Part shown: one piece after another, positions 47,753 to 59,830 of the stretch
How positions within the stretch are numbered: position 1 is the stretch's first letter
Layout: each line of letters begins with the position of its first letter
From: Copromyces sp. CBS 386.78
Taxonomy: Eukaryota > Ascomycota > Sordariomycetes > Sordariales > Sordariaceae
Direction of reading: 5' to 3'
Length of the DNA: 64,000 nt
NCBI GenBank assembly: GCA_030685235.1
Contig: MU839176.1
Coordinates: 1 to 64,000 of the forward strand
Notes under the pieces: generated by a model
Database searches by the model: none
What the model was told of the DNA's origin: nothing
The model's input: the letters and a program-made list of their open reading frames with translations, nothing else
Position numbers and translations under genes: made by a program

Positions 47753-50393
47753 CGTGGGCTGTCGCTGTGGTCGTTCGCTTGAAGAAAGATGTAAGGGATA
47801 AAGATAGTGGTAATGATGGCGCGGCCCGTGACTGAGTGATTTTGGGTAATGACGATATTGTTTTTTTTTCCCCGCTGGTCAAGAGATTGACAATCCGCAA
47901 GTGCCTTGTGCTACTCGTCGAATACGAATCCCATATCGTCTTGTCGTCGTGCCGTGATTACTGATTGTGACCTGGTTCTAATACGGACACTTTGGTTGCA
48001 GAAAGATAAGCGGAAAGTGAAAAAAAGGAAAGTGGGCAAAGTGTGCAAAGGGAGAAGGAAGGGAAGACGGAAACGTCGAGACCACTCAACCCGTGCGTGT
48101 GTGTAGCCGTGTCCCGTTACAGACATGGACAGACCATTCACCCAGCAGCAAGCAAAAGGGTGTGTCGTGCTTTCCCCAGACACGAACCTGGACGACCTGG
48201 AACCGACGCACAGTTAACGATGGAATGGTTTCACAAGTAAAGGCAAGCCAGTCATAGTTGCCATCAGTCGTGCTCGTGCCAGTCACTCACTCACGGCAGT
48301 GGTGATGGAATGCGGCCTTTTTGCTCTGGACGTTCTGGACGAGGGAACCCCGCCTTCCCTCCATCTTTTCGTAACTCGTCGTTTCGTTTCGTTTTTCGCC
48401 ATCATGCCTCTGATCCAATCGGCATGTTGCGAACTGAGGCGAAAAAAGGCAGCGTTTCATTCGGAATCCGGTTGACAACAACTTCATCAGTCATTGAGAG
48501 TCGAAACAAAACAATGGAAGTCTCGCCCGTCCAGGCACAGACGGGGCGAGACTTATTTCGTACAGGGGAAATCCCCGCCAACCCAACCCCGCCTCAGCTC
48601 CGTTGTTTCATGTTTCAGGCCTTGCATTCCCCGCTACATATTCGCTCGCGGTACCTGCTGTAGCGTCAACGTTTTAGGGCCTCCGTACCTTATGTACCTG
48701 CGCAAGGAACACTGCGGCGCTGCCCGGCACTGCCCTGTCCTGCCCTGTCCTGCCCTGCCACTGACTGGCATTTGCCGGGTGCGCTCGTCCCGTCCATGCC
48801 AAGCCCGATCGAGACGCCGGTACTTAGATGCTCCGCCGCTCCACTTTTGGCGTCTAAGTGACGTATTGTACTGTACAAGAAACCACCAAATAGTGCAAAC
48901 ATATAAGGTAGTCTACTGGAACATCTTTGCTATCAGAACATATTTTTGTAGAAACCTAAGGTACCTTTGTGATGTTTCCAACTGACTGCTTTCGTCCTAC
49001 TACACCCTCCCGTCGTACCTGACCTAACCTGACCTGACCTGTACAACCTAAATCATCAAGTTCTGAATGGAACATGCCCTGTACGAGGTAGAGGACAGAT
49101 TAGACTTAATTAGCCTTTAGATTACCTACCTACGTGCAGACTAGATCTCGGATACCAAAAGGACAAACCTTCTTTTTTTTTCTTTTTTTTTTTTTTTTTT
49201 TCTTTTTTTTCTTTTTTTTTTTTTTGTATCCTATGCAGTTATTATGTGGTGCAGTGGTTGCAGGCAGGATAAACGGAGGGAGGTAGAGTACCTACATCAA
49301 GTTTGAACGACGAGATGATGCAGAAAAGTTTGAATGGTGTCGTGGACTTTCCCGTCGTTCCCGAATTGTTCGCATGTTCGCATGTGCATCGCGCAGGCAC
49401 ACACACACACACAAAGTTTGAATGGTAGAGTGTGGTATGGCTGTGGATAGGTAGGTACCTTAATCGGAAAGGCAAACCCAACTTTTTAACTGCAAACATG
49501 CTCAAAGTCCCCGGGGGTCCTTGTCCTTGTCCTGCCACATGGGTGTCCGGGCCCGGTCGCCGTCGCCGTTCCCGTCTTCGTACTCCAATTCTCCGTCATC
49601 TTTTCTCCGTTGTCCGGGGCGGCGCCGAATTACTTTCTCTACAACTGTCCTCTCGGCACCGGTAGGAAAGCAAGTGACAAGTGAAGACGCCGGCTGCTGC
49701 TGGAACTGCTGGCAGAGGGTTGGTTGTCCTCAACTTTATGCGGGACTGCTGCCCGAGGCAACGATCGTTAATAACGGACGTAAAGAAAGAAAACCTGAAG
49801 GGAAGAACGCGATCAAACATGAAGGACAGCAAACAACCAGTGCATTCATTACCTTTATATGTTTCCATTATGAGCAACGGTCAGCAATATGGATACGTAC
49901 AGTACGTGCGTCATGTTCAAGGCCTGGCGCGCCCGTCATTATTCTACATGATGGATCTCAATCATCTTTATCGCCATCCAAAGTCCCACCGTCCATCAAA
50001 CATCAAGTCCATGAAGTCCTATCCGACTTTCTTTGCTTGCTTTGCTTTGCCTTGCTTGTTCTATCTTCCTCCTCTTCCTCTCCTATGCTCCACGAAACAT
50101 CCAGATTTCCAGACTTTTGTACGAAATGTGCATCAACAAATGATTGACTCGAAGAAACCCCCAACCAACATCATGCATGCAAACTTCCCATCCCCATCCC
50201 TTTGTCCATTCCCTGCAAGTCCCTAAACTCCATGATGCCAAGCCAAAAAATGCAACGCTCACGCCACGAGCAGAACAAAGGAGAGGTTACAAACCACCAC
50301 CGGGTACTGCATCCAACGAGCCAACCAACGAACCGGCACAGCCAGTTCAGTTAATCCCTTCTCTTCCTTGTCCGTTCCCTCACCTCTTACTAA
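47753..50393. other. Intergenic between two minus-strand genes
   Basis: It contains CCTGACC-type short repeats near 49015-49045 and a T-rich tract at about 49170-49225. The longest frame (49521-50147 +) is Ser/Pro low-complexity without a domain. No RNA gene is seen. Confidence 0.6.
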
Positions 50394-52757
50394 TTAAATA
50401 GGCGTAAAATACCCCGGCACCTTCTCATTCTCATACTGCATCGGCCCCGGGCTCTCAACAGTCGGATAACTGCTCGTCCTCTGATGACTCGGATACCTCG
50501 TAATCAGTTCCCTCGTCTTGCCCACGGGTACTCTCCCCGCGTAGACCACCTCCTCGTAAGCAGGTGATGCCTCGCCGTAGTGGCCACCACCGTTTGCGTT
50601 GGCGTCTCCGGGGTGAAGGTGATCTCCCCCTCCACCGCCGCCATACTTCTCATTCTGATAGTGAGGACTAGCAGGGTTACCGACCATGGCGTTGCTAGGC
50701 GCCAGCGCGGGATCAAAGCCGTCGTGAGAATGGAAGGAAGGTGGACGACCACCCTTACCGAATTCCTGACCGCCTTCGCCGCGGGTTTTGGGCGTTGTGG
50801 TCATTCCCATCAAGGCGCCCATGACGCCGATGAGGACGACGATGATGTACGTCAGCAGCAGGCCGAGGGATATCAGAGCTTCCTGAATGATGCCGTTGCG
50901 GAGCGATCTGATCACTTTGCCCACGGCCTCGTTAATCTCGTCGGTTGTTACCGCGCCGGGCTTGGCCAGGAAGCTGTTGATGTCGCTATCGCCATCCGTG
51001 CTCTGCGCCGCTCCGGTGGAGAAGATGTCCTCGTCGAAGCGCGGGAGTACGACCTTGGCGTGCTCGTGCATCCACTCAAGACCGGCTTGGATGGAGTCGA
51101 TCTTGCGGCCGACGATACACCCCACAATGTCGCGGGCGATGTCGAGGAAGACGGTGTCCTTGAAGACGGTCTTTAGAGTGTTGTCGATTTCGTTCTCGAC
51201 CGTGGTCAGCGTCTCGTTGACGGATTCCGTCGCCTCCTTCAGCCAGCCGAAGACGTTCTCGTTCATGTTGTTTTCCATGTGGCTGACGACCGTGTTGGAA
51301 CTGTTGGCCCAGTCGGTGCTCACCTGCTTCAGAGTCCCGACCACGTCACCGGCGAAATCGCCTACCTGCGCGGCGAGCTCGGGCGCCTTTTGCTCAATTT
51401 GCCGGAGGAGCACCCACTGGCAGAGGCAGGAGAAGAAACCGGCGATGGCGAGGGACAACACGAAAAGGGCGGGCAGGGAAGTGGCGTACGCGACGGCCCA
51501 TCTGACCAAGAGCCAGTTCTTGCTGCCTCTGTCAAAGCACTTGTCGGCGATCTTGATGCCGCTATCGGCAGTCCAGCGGCGCGAGGCTATGTAGAGAGCA
51601 TCGTGGGAGTTGAAAGCGTCGTCGTTGATTTTCTTGACCCGGTTCTTTTCGCGCAGGAAGGCGCGATACTCAAGGTAGCCCATGACAACCATGGCGAGGA
51701 CGGCCAGGATGATGATGACGATGAAGAAGGCAATCTTGGCTTTGTGGACGATGGTAATAAGGGACTCGAAGAAATCGCGGAGGAAGGAGTTGTTGGAGCA
51801 GAATGATAATGCTTGCTTCTCCGCAGTGGGGAACATTTGTTCGTCGACTTGGACTTTGGAAAAGGTATCATTGATCTTTTGTTTGATAAGGTTGAAGGGC
51901 ATGGCGAGGGCGGACTCGGCCAGGTTTTTGGCTTGGTCAAACGTCGGGATCTTTTTGTCGAGGGCATCCAGGCCACCGACGACGCTTCTGGCGTCGATCT
52001 TGATTCCCTGGAGATCCCTGATGCGATTGTCGATGTTGAGGTCTGGAAAGTTGAGGGGTTCGGTAGAACCGCCGAAAACGCCAGCAACAGCGCCGACGCC
52101 CTTGTTGACGGTCTTTTCTACATTGTCGATCGCCTTCTGGAAGCCCTTAATGTCTTCTGCAAGACCCTTGGTGACGGCCCCAATGCCCTTGTTGATCAAG
52201 TCGGTTGCCCCTTCCACTACTTTGGTAGCCACGTGCAAACCGCCGTGGATGAGGGCTGCCACCAGACAGGTAAAGGTGCCAATGTACATGTTGAGCACAA
52301 ACATGATGATGGCCTGGACGCCCGTGAGGATCATCCTGAGGACTGCTGACATTGCGTCAATCGCTTTTTGCATGCTGGCGGCGGCCATTTTGTTGACGCC
52401 CTTGGACATGTAATGAGGCATGGAGGCCATGGCGCTGCCGACGTCTTCGACCTTGGTGCAAGCCGAGAGGGCCTTGACCTGGGCGTCGCCAATGTTTTCC
52501 TTGAGGCTTCCCGTCAGGAGGATGACCCGTACCAGGACCAAAATCAACAGAATCGTCCACCGGTTGAACCATAGCTGTGATAGCCTCGCTCGCAAGCCGA
52601 GATATGGTGTGATTTGGGGGTCGGTATCAGGGTGCGATTTGAGCTGGTGCTCGTCCGCTTGACCATGGTGAAGGTCGACGTTTTGCCATGGGGTTGCCGT
52701 ATTAAGGGAGGATGGGACTGGAGGAATGCCGCCTCCATATTTCTCGTTGTAAGCCAT
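50394..52757 (-). CDS. prm1: Plasma membrane fusion protein Prm1
   Basis: Prm1 acts at the plasma membrane to promote lipid merger during mating and, in filamentous fungi, hyphal or germling fusion (family knowledge). A single exon of 787 residues begins MAYNEKYGGG and ends in a Gly/Pro-rich cytoplasmic tail. Hydrophobic segments are at about 68-84, 148-172, 342-362, 420-445 and 626-648. The two large loops between segments 2-3 and 4-5 carry N-glycosylation sequons such as NSS near 485 and NET near 514, and conserved cysteines. No intron is needed. Length and segment pattern fit the family closely. Confidence 0.95.
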   Translation of the reverse strand: MAYNEKYGGGIPPVPSSLNTATPWQNVDLHHGQADEHQLKSHPDTDPQITPYLGLRARLSQLWFNRWTILLILVLVRVILLTGSLKENIGDAQVKALSACTKVEDVGSAMASMPHYMSKGVNKMAAASMQKAIDAMSAVLRMILTGVQAIIMFVLNMYIGTFTCLVAALIHGGLHVATKVVEGATDLINKGIGAVTKGLAEDIKGFQKAIDNVEKTVNKGVGAVAGVFGGSTEPLNFPDLNIDNRIRDLQGIKIDARSVVGGLDALDKKIPTFDQAKNLAESALAMPFNLIKQKINDTFSKVQVDEQMFPTAEKQALSFCSNNSFLRDFFESLITIVHKAKIAFFIVIIILAVLAMVVMGYLEYRAFLREKNRVKKINDDAFNSHDALYIASRRWTADSGIKIADKCFDRGSKNWLLVRWAVAYATSLPALFVLSLAIAGFFSCLCQWVLLRQIEQKAPELAAQVGDFAGDVVGTLKQVSTDWANSSNTVVSHMENNMNENVFGWLKEATESVNETLTTVENEIDNTLKTVFKDTVFLDIARDIVGCIVGRKIDSIQAGLEWMHEHAKVVLPRFDEDIFSTGAAQSTDGDSDINSFLAKPGAVTTDEINEAVGKVIRSLRNGIIQEALISLGLLLTYIIVVLIGVMGALMGMTTTPKTRGEGGQEFGKGGRPPSFHSHDGFDPALAPSNAMVGNPASPHYQNEKYGGGGGGDHLHPGDANANGGGHYGEASPAYEEVVYAGRVPVGKTRELITRYPSHQRTSSYPTVESPGPMQYENEKVPGYFTPI

Positions 52758-55078
52758 GATATGATGTGTCGTTTTTCTTTTCTTGAACCAGCAAGATGGG
52801 GTATGTAGTATATCTGGAGTCGTCTGCTAATCGTGCAAAAGTCGAAAAGGTCGAAAAAGTGAAAGCGAAAGCGAATGCCGTGATAGCGTGGTGAGTGGGT
52901 GCGCTTGTAAAAAGACCGACAAATTGCTGGTAACCCGTCTAGACCAGCTGGATGATTACTCTCGAGAAAGAATTACTGAGCCGAAGACCGGGAAAAGGAA
53001 AAAGGAAAAATGCAAGTGACCAAGAGAAAGGACCAAGAGAGAGGAGAGTCAAAGGAAAAAGAGAGGGTATCCAAAAAGAGAAGCGTTGCCCACTATGAAG
53101 GCATACTGGAAATATGAATAGGTGAGGAGGAGAGGGAACAATAGAAAGAGGGTGCGTCAATAAGGCGACGGACGGAACAATAAGACCCAGGCAGGCTAGT
53201 AATGACTTGACTGGCCCGGGAGAGGCTGGTGGGCCACAGGACAAGTCGAGAGTCGGGATGATGGACCGAAAGATGGGATGACAGGTGATTTGCAAATGAA
53301 CAATAGGCACACCCGGTCCCAGAATAGAAGAAGCCCCATTGTTCGTGAAGGAACATTGCCTTTGTTTGACCTTGTCTGCGTGGACGGGTGGAGTGGGAGG
53401 CTGATCAAGGGGTGGTCCCGTAGCCGCGGTCGTTGTCTAAGCGCCGGGACTCTACCAGCCAGTCGTTCTTTGTCGTGAACAGTCTGGGTTGAGGTCTGGC
53501 GCGCTTGCAGCCGGGCCATGTTGTTCATGAGGCATGGCCACCTGATGGGCTTCGGGAGGGCTCATCGTACATAGAGGTAGTCATCTTGACCTCGCGGCAG
53601 GATGAACAATGTGTGCCGTTCGTTGTCCACCTCGCACAATAGAAATCTCCCACCGAGACGAGACGGTGATGCGCGTCACTGTGAGACCTTTCACCTGTGG
53701 AAGAGTAAATGTCGAGAGTCATCGAGGGTGGTCGCAAGATCTAGCATCGTCAAATTTTGGTGTTTCCGATCTCCAAATGCGATGCCTTCCGGGAAGTGCA
53801 AAAGAGGAAAAAAGAAGGTCGCACTCAAGGCGTTCCTGCGTTTCAACCGCGGCCTGTCCCCCACAAATGATTGGTACCTGATAAGGGTGGGGCCTCTACA
53901 CGCTGGGGCCCTGACAGCCAGTGAATGGCCTGGAGGCTCTGAAACTGAAAGCCCAATGACGACAGCCCGACAAGGGGAGAAATTGCAGCCAGCCGGGCGC
54001 TTCCATTCTGCCGTTTCAAAACATGTTTAGGTCAGAAAAAAGGCATCAATTGCGAATGGGTTCCAGTGACTCACGTAAGGAAGGAATTGCCGCGTTCATT
54101 CAACTATTGGCGGACCGCCGCTTGTTGTTCGGTCCATGGTGGTTTGCACGTGGTCATGTCCGTCATTTCTGTGGTGGACTTTGTTGAAGCGGCAGGCAGA
54201 CGGGATGGTCTGTGCGTCAGAGGCACGTGAGGTTCTGACGGTCCCTCTCTCTCCGCGTGGTGTCCTTATGTGTCTTAAGAACTTGTTCCCCCGCTCGAGT
54301 TGATCTCTTTCTTTTCCCCGTACCTTCCTTCCTTTATCTCCGCCCCAGGCGCCAGGCCTCTCAACTTTTTCATCCCAGCTCACTCGCCCGCTCTCGATTC
54401 CCGCGCCCTGCGCCAAACCTGAATGACTGGAGGCACAGCTAATCATTCCGTTTATCTAGGATAGAACATTGATAAGGGCTACTTGGCAGATATATCACTT
54501 CGACCGCGCCTAATTTCATCACCGACATCCGAGAAGTCAAGGAGTGACTCACCCCTTGGCTCGGGTGGCCTGGAGTCGTCTCTTATGGGGCGTGGTTGAC
54601 GGCGTGTTTTCTAGATTCTCGCAGATATGCCTCTTGACCTTCCTTTTCATCCTTTTGCCATGAGGGCTTACACGTCTTTAAAGTCAAAGGTACCACCTAT
54701 TGGCAGCTCTGTCAGGGGGTTTGACGGCTCTATCAGGGGTTTTGACGGCTCTGTGAGGACGGGAGTTCTGACGGCCATATTAGGGGTGCTGAGTACTAAC
54801 CTAAATAATTCCGTCCAGCTAGCCAGTTGCAATAAGAGGGCGATTTGCATTTGGGGGGGAGGGGTTGCAGTTGCAGCAGTCTAAGCTATATAGCTCCTAT
54901 CTTTAGACCCATATCGCACGCCAGATGCCAATATCGATCTCGGTCTAGAAGACACAGCTCACATGTATAGCAAATTGAAGTTTGATACCCAAGAAAATAA
55001 GAACTCATCCAAGGAATGCCCCGCACAACTACCTTTAGCTAAACAGAAGCAAAACCCACATTCACCATTCGTGTGATA
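52758..55078. other. Intergenic
   Basis: This includes the prm1 5' flank. A 25-bp block GGTTTTGACGGCTCTATCAG-like is repeated about three times near 54700-54765. The frame 54627-54884 (+) covers that repeat but has no domain. No other feature is seen. Confidence 0.55.
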
Positions 55079-55618
55079 CTAGGAATGTTTTTGGTGCTGC
55101 TTCTTCAACCTGTCGTACTTTTCCGAACTCGCCTTCGCGGCATCAGCTGCTGCCACATGGGTTTGATAAGTGTTCCCGCCTTTCGCTTTTAGAACATCCC
55201 CGTACATGGAGTTGAAGCCCGCCCGTTTGTTAGCGTGCCTACGGGCGTGTTAACATAACTCCTTCTTCTGGAATAGCAAGCATATACGCGTGGTCGAGTC
55301 GACTTACTCTCCAGCTTTCTTAGACGCATCCCCTGCGCGAGGCGCTAGAACTTGATGGCCGGCTTGGTAGTACGTTACGCCGCCGACAGTGCCTCTCTTT
55401 TGATTGGGGTCGTAAGGCTTGGATGCTTTCTGTCTCTGGGCTTCATCCTTGTAGGCTCTGCTTGCCGCACCAGCGGACGCATCGGCAGCCTTGTAGGTAG
55501 TGTAGGCATTGTGGATCCGGTGTCCAGGTTGGTAGGTGAGATTGTTGTCGAGACCGCTGAATCTCTTTTGTAGCCCTGCCACTACCGCCGGGTCAGGCTG
55601 GTTAGGCGGGTAAGACAT
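55079..55618 (-). CDS. Small hypothetical helical protein
   Basis: Exon 1 (55618-55308) and exon 2 (55238-55079) are joined by a 69-nt intron (donor GTAAGT, acceptor TAG). The junction is in frame and gives 156 residues, starting MSYPPNQPDP. The protein is rich in Ala, Lys, Gln and Tyr, with no signal peptide, membrane segment or zinc motif. The second exon is strongly basic and probably helical. The frame runs upstream to 55717, but the added residues (Cys-rich, hydrophobic) are untypical, so the later ATG is preferred. I do not recognise the family. Confidence 0.65.
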
Positions 55619-56501
55619 GTTTAAGAACTTGAAGCAGTGGGTACAGATTCGGCAGGCGTAGTACAAGCAAAACAGACGGAGAATTCTAGGGAGAAGATGT
55701 GAGTATCGATTCATCACAACGGGTCGTGGACTCTCGTTAGGAGTCCGGTCCTTATACTCCGAATCTCAGATTCCTAGCCCACACTGGCTTATCACCTGTA
55801 AAAGCCTGGTTCGCTTTCTTTCTCGTTGTTAGCCTCAACTGGCTTGTCGAAGGCCAATGGCAGGAATCTGTCACAGACACTCGTCAGTCGTCACTAAAGG
55901 ATGCTACATGGTAGGTTTCAATGTGGTAGTACAACATTCGCTTATTTGGCCGTGTAACCAGTCAGCATGCTAGTGTAGTGGCATTTACACGATGGCTCTC
56001 AGTGCTGCGTGGCTACTGTAGTTTCCTTCCTCCTCCATAGACAACTTTTGGGCCAACCGAACAACATCATCAGTTTAGGTCGTCCAATTAAAGTTAGGTA
56101 TGCTACCTTTTTTCTAATCTGAAAGAGCTGCCTAAAGTGCGGAACGCAGTCAGCTGATACAAGCCCTCAAATGTAGGCGGAACAAGACCTTATAGGTTGC
56201 CTTTGCTATTCCGTGGCAGCCTCACTTTTGATGCCTGGGCCAACAGGGAACAGACAGACTGCTGCGCTGGGCACTGTTACCCTACTGCAGTTAGGAACTC
56301 GCACCCCACCAAATATCGGTTTTCGGGTATTTAGTTGGACCCCCGGGGTTTTCTCCTCTCTCTTCGAACTTGGACCAATCAACCCATTTTACTTACAAGC
56401 TTCCCATCCCCCCTCATTCTTCGACTGCGTTCTTCAATTTCTCCTCCTACCTTGCGTTGACTTTCAACTCTTGACACCCAAAGCGCGCAGAAAGAACAGC
56501 C
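55619..56501. other. Intergenic, shared upstream region of divergent genes
   Basis: This lies between the starts of two divergent genes (55618 - and 56502 +). No repeat or RNA gene is recognised. Confidence 0.6.
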
Positions 56502-57848
56502 ATGCCTTCAATTCAAGAGCTACCGTGCGAGATAATCGGCGCAACCCTGAAGAACCTCGACCATCTACGCTTTCTGACCCCGGCTCTGCTCGCATGTCGC
56601 CATTTCCACACCTCATACGGGGAGAGCAGCGGTGTCGAGGCCTCGATTCTCCGTCGCCAAGTCACCCCTGCCCTCCTACCATACTCAGTGGCCCTAGCGG
56701 AAGCGTCGCGCTTGCCCCGTCCCTTGGTCGCCAGCTCTGTCCTCGGCTTGCTTGATGAGCTCTACAGCCAGCCGACTCTCCTCTCGGCTCGGGTGCCGAC
56801 GTTGCCAAAGACGCTCTTGCGAAATATGAGCCGTACCCACGACGCGATGCATGCCTTGGCGACCGACTTTGCTACCAAGGCTTGGACGCGCATCTCGCCC
56901 CAGACCGCGTCAGCGAGTATCGTCCTGTCGCCCACCGAGTACTTCCGCTTCTGCCGCGCTTTCTATAGGGCCGAATTGTTTTACACGCTCTGTCAGACCG
57001 ACCATGAGAGGGCAGCTTGGTTCTTTCGGAAACATCCGCCCTGGGAGAATGAACAGATCGGGTGCGTATATGACTACTTGCAAGCAAAGTTTGCCCAAGG
57101 TTAGTAGTACACTGGCATCACTGAGGACTTGGTGTTAGGTAGTGTGGTCTGACAATTTCTTGCAGCTTCTCGAGATGTCCTTGCCCACGATGTCGACTTC
57201 GGGGAACTCTCTGTCGATTATCTCACACCTGGAGATGACAACCAATGGAGAGAAAGATGGGTTGGTTCCTGGCATCCTAGGAAGCGCAGTTTGTGTGGAC
57301 CTTGCTGACGCTCCGGACCCTAGCTATCTCGCGGTGTTGAGTTCGTCTATTCACTGACAGTTGCCGACTCTTACGACGCCAAGAAGAGTCTGTTGGAGTC
57401 TTCTGTAGATTCCATGCCCGGCAGAATCTCCTTGCCTGAGGCTTTGGGACAGCTCTATGACGCCGACGGACAGATGATAGAGGAATATTCTGAAGAGCAG
57501 TTGCGCTCGATGGCGCCACGTCACAGTGACCAGACCGAGGAAGACACAGACTGCGGCCCATACCAAGCATGGCGTAACGCTAATGAAGGCTTGAGCCTGG
57601 AAGAATCGATCATGATGGCTCATAATTCGTGGCTCCGAGAGCGCGCCTACGTGTTTTGGGACGCGCACAGGGTGAGTAAGTTACAAGACGGGTTTGGGGA
57701 AGATCCGGGATACCAGGCTGCCTTTACCGAGCAGGAATACAATGAGATGCTAGAATCGTTTGATGAGAGGTCCAAGATCTGGCAGAAGGGAGGCACGGGC
57801 TACTGGAGCAGGGGTGATACCAGCCGAATAGTATGGCCGAATAAGTGA
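56502..57848 (+). CDS. Hypothetical protein with F-box-like N-terminus
   Basis: Three exons are predicted: 56502-57099, 57166-57260 and 57324-57848, giving 405 residues. Intron 1 (57100-57165) has donor GTTAGT, branch CTGAC and acceptor CAG. Intron 2 (57261-57323, 63 nt) has donor GTTGGT, branch GCTGAC and acceptor TAG, and removes two in-frame stops. The first 45 residues (LPCEIIGATLKNLDHLRFL...CRHFHTSY) resemble the short helical F-box found in many fungal proteins, where it would bind Skp1. The middle is helical; the C-terminal part is acidic with several Trp and Tyr. Substrate and pathway are unknown, and the F-box reading is only moderate. Confidence 0.65.
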
Positions 57849-58960
57849 GGTGGGAGCTCCGGTGTATCAAGCGTATAGCCGTTACCTCTGAAAGTGTAAT
57901 GCGTTGACGACCACGCTTAGACGGGATTAGGGGCATTTAATATATTTTATACACGGGATCTATGTAGGCGTTAAGAAATGGTTCACTTTACTCGCGAAGC
58001 CATTGAGTCGATATCCGCGTTGAATAGCTCGTCACCGGGCAACCGCCGCGAAGGTCGACGGACGTCGCAGGCTCGCGAACGTGCAGCAATGACGACAAAT
58101 GGGAGCGTCGATGTCAACGTGATGGAATCATGACGTGTCTCTCTCAGATCAGCCATGTAGGTAGGTAGGTATAAGAGCCGAACGCGTTCTGTGTTTGTTG
58201 ATTTGGGAAGACGCCGCAAAGTATGTCGTTCTGTTGCAAAATACCAAAAACATGAGTAAACCTACCCGCACACCATCAAAACCTACTGGCACACTATCCC
58301 CACCAGAAAAGTGGGCCTTGCAGCTGGATGACACCTAACATTGTAAACCGCGTTTGTACCCGCTGAATTTCGATATTTCAATGCATTGAAACGTTGTCTT
58401 GGTCAAAATTTTTCGCACTTTCAAACTTGTACATTTGCACATACCTGTCAGTATCGTACTACACCTTCAATATAACCTCTTTAATCTACCTAACGTATGT
58501 TGAAGAAGATTGTACTAAATGCTATAAATTTATTATGAGATCTGAGTGCTCCGGAGTAGTTTAGTTACGGCATTATTTTAGTTATATGGCTGGGCAATTT
58601 AAATAGTAATAACCAGTCAAAACAGTGAGTTTTACTGCTAAAACACAATAATTTACATGACAGCTGACATTTTACCAGATGGTGTGCCAGTAGGTTTCGA
58701 TGGTGTGCGGGTAGGTTTACTCAAAAACATCTCAAACGAAACCTTGCCGGTCAGTCGGGTAAAGCCCGGGGCACAAGACGCGCCGCGACCACAGATAAAG
58801 CATGGTTGGGTTTCTGGATCTGGGCAACTGATCCCTACCTCAAACAATACCACGTCCAGCAGACCATATATCCCGAACCTTGCCATTGGAAAGCGCAGGC
58901 GCTTTACCTGGCTCACTCTTGCTATAAGTGATCGAGCGGAGAAATCCTCAGTCGCAAGAA
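57849..58960. other. Intergenic, with hAT-like miniature element
   Basis: About 0.4 kb of simple flank precedes the element at 58254-58722; the rest leads into the gene starting at 58961. Confidence 0.6.
58254..58722. mobile_element. hAT-like miniature inverted-repeat element with 8-bp target duplication
   Basis: Bases 58254-58294 match the reverse complement of 58682-58722 at 40 of 41 positions. The 8 bases AAAAACAT at 58246-58253 are repeated directly after the element at 58723-58730, a clean target-site duplication. The interior is AT-rich and has no transposase frame. An 8-bp duplication is characteristic of hAT-superfamily transposons (established knowledge); the termini are longer than usual for hAT, so the family is tentative. 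Confidence 0.88.
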
Positions 58961-59830
58961 ATGAACATGGCAGACCACGCCACGTCCTCACGCCCAGCCA
59001 AGCGCCCGCGCACCGAAACCGTCGACCTCACCTCCGACTCCGAGGATCCCGTCGCCGCACGTGCATCCCGGGCCACACAGCATCAATCAACCCTTCCCGC
59101 CAGCTTCAACGGCGACCTCAGCACCCTCCCCGACTTCAACCCCGCCCTCCAAAGCACTCCCCTCTCCCAAATCGCCCGCCTCCCCGCCGCCTCCACCAAC
59201 TCCCTACTCGCCTACGCCGCCACCCGTGACCCTTATATCGCCTCCATCCTCCAACACCAATACGACCTCCAAGTAGCCCGGGAGCGCGCCCGCGTCATCA
59301 GCTTCGACCACTACTCCCGCGAAGCCTGGCACCTCCTCAACACCAAATACGCCCGCCTCTCCGGCTCGCGGGCGTACGAACTGGGCATGGACGTAGCCGA
59401 CGACATCGGCAATATGTTTGAGGCCATGGTCAAGACCATCCACCAAAGCGGCGGAGCCGACGGCTGTTCGTTCGGAACCAAGAAGAGCGCGGCGGAGACG
59501 ATGAGAAAGATCATGAAGAGCGTTTGCTTGGCGCCCAGTGGCGAGATTAGTCACGAGGTGAGGAACTCGTACCAGACGACGGCGATGGAGGAGAAGCTGT
59601 TTGAGGTGATGGAGATGTTTGATGAGGAGGAGCTGGCGCGGTTGGATGCGGAGGGGTGGACGGAGAAGATTAGGGAGGTGGAGAAGCTGGCGAAGGGGTA
59701 TGTCATGTTTGAGAACCTGGGGGAGGTGGTGCAGATGTTGGAGGGTGGTTATGAGGAGGATGGGGAGGGACAGGAGGGTGGTTATGAGGAGGATGGGGAG
59801 GGACAGGAGGGTGAAGGGGAGGTACAGTGA
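58961..59830 (+). CDS. Hypothetical nuclear-type protein
   Basis: A single exon of 289 residues. It starts MNMADHATSS, followed by a basic PAKRPRTE stretch that could be a nuclear signal. Residues 60-240 are predicted helical with several charged runs. The C-terminus holds a perfect tandem duplication of an 11-residue acidic unit (GGYEEDGEGQE), coded by a 33-bp repeat near 59744-59811. No enzyme motif is seen. GTG or ATG choices upstream (58928) would add 11 residues; I prefer 58961. Function unknown. Confidence 0.7.
   Translation: MNMADHATSSRPAKRPRTETVDLTSDSEDPVAARASRATQHQSTLPASFNGDLSTLPDFNPALQSTPLSQIARLPAASTNSLLAYAATRDPYIASILQHQYDLQVARERARVISFDHYSREAWHLLNTKYARLSGSRAYELGMDVADDIGNMFEAMVKTIHQSGGADGCSFGTKKSAAETMRKIMKSVCLAPSGEISHEVRNSYQTTAMEEKLFEVMEMFDEEELARLDAEGWTEKIREVEKLAKGYVMFENLGEVVQMLEGGYEEDGEGQEGGYEEDGEGQEGEGEVQ

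Noticed and set aside
54627..54884. 85-codon plus frame with RGFDGS repeats
   Set aside because: The repeat in the protein merely reflects a 25-bp DNA tandem; no other evidence of coding.
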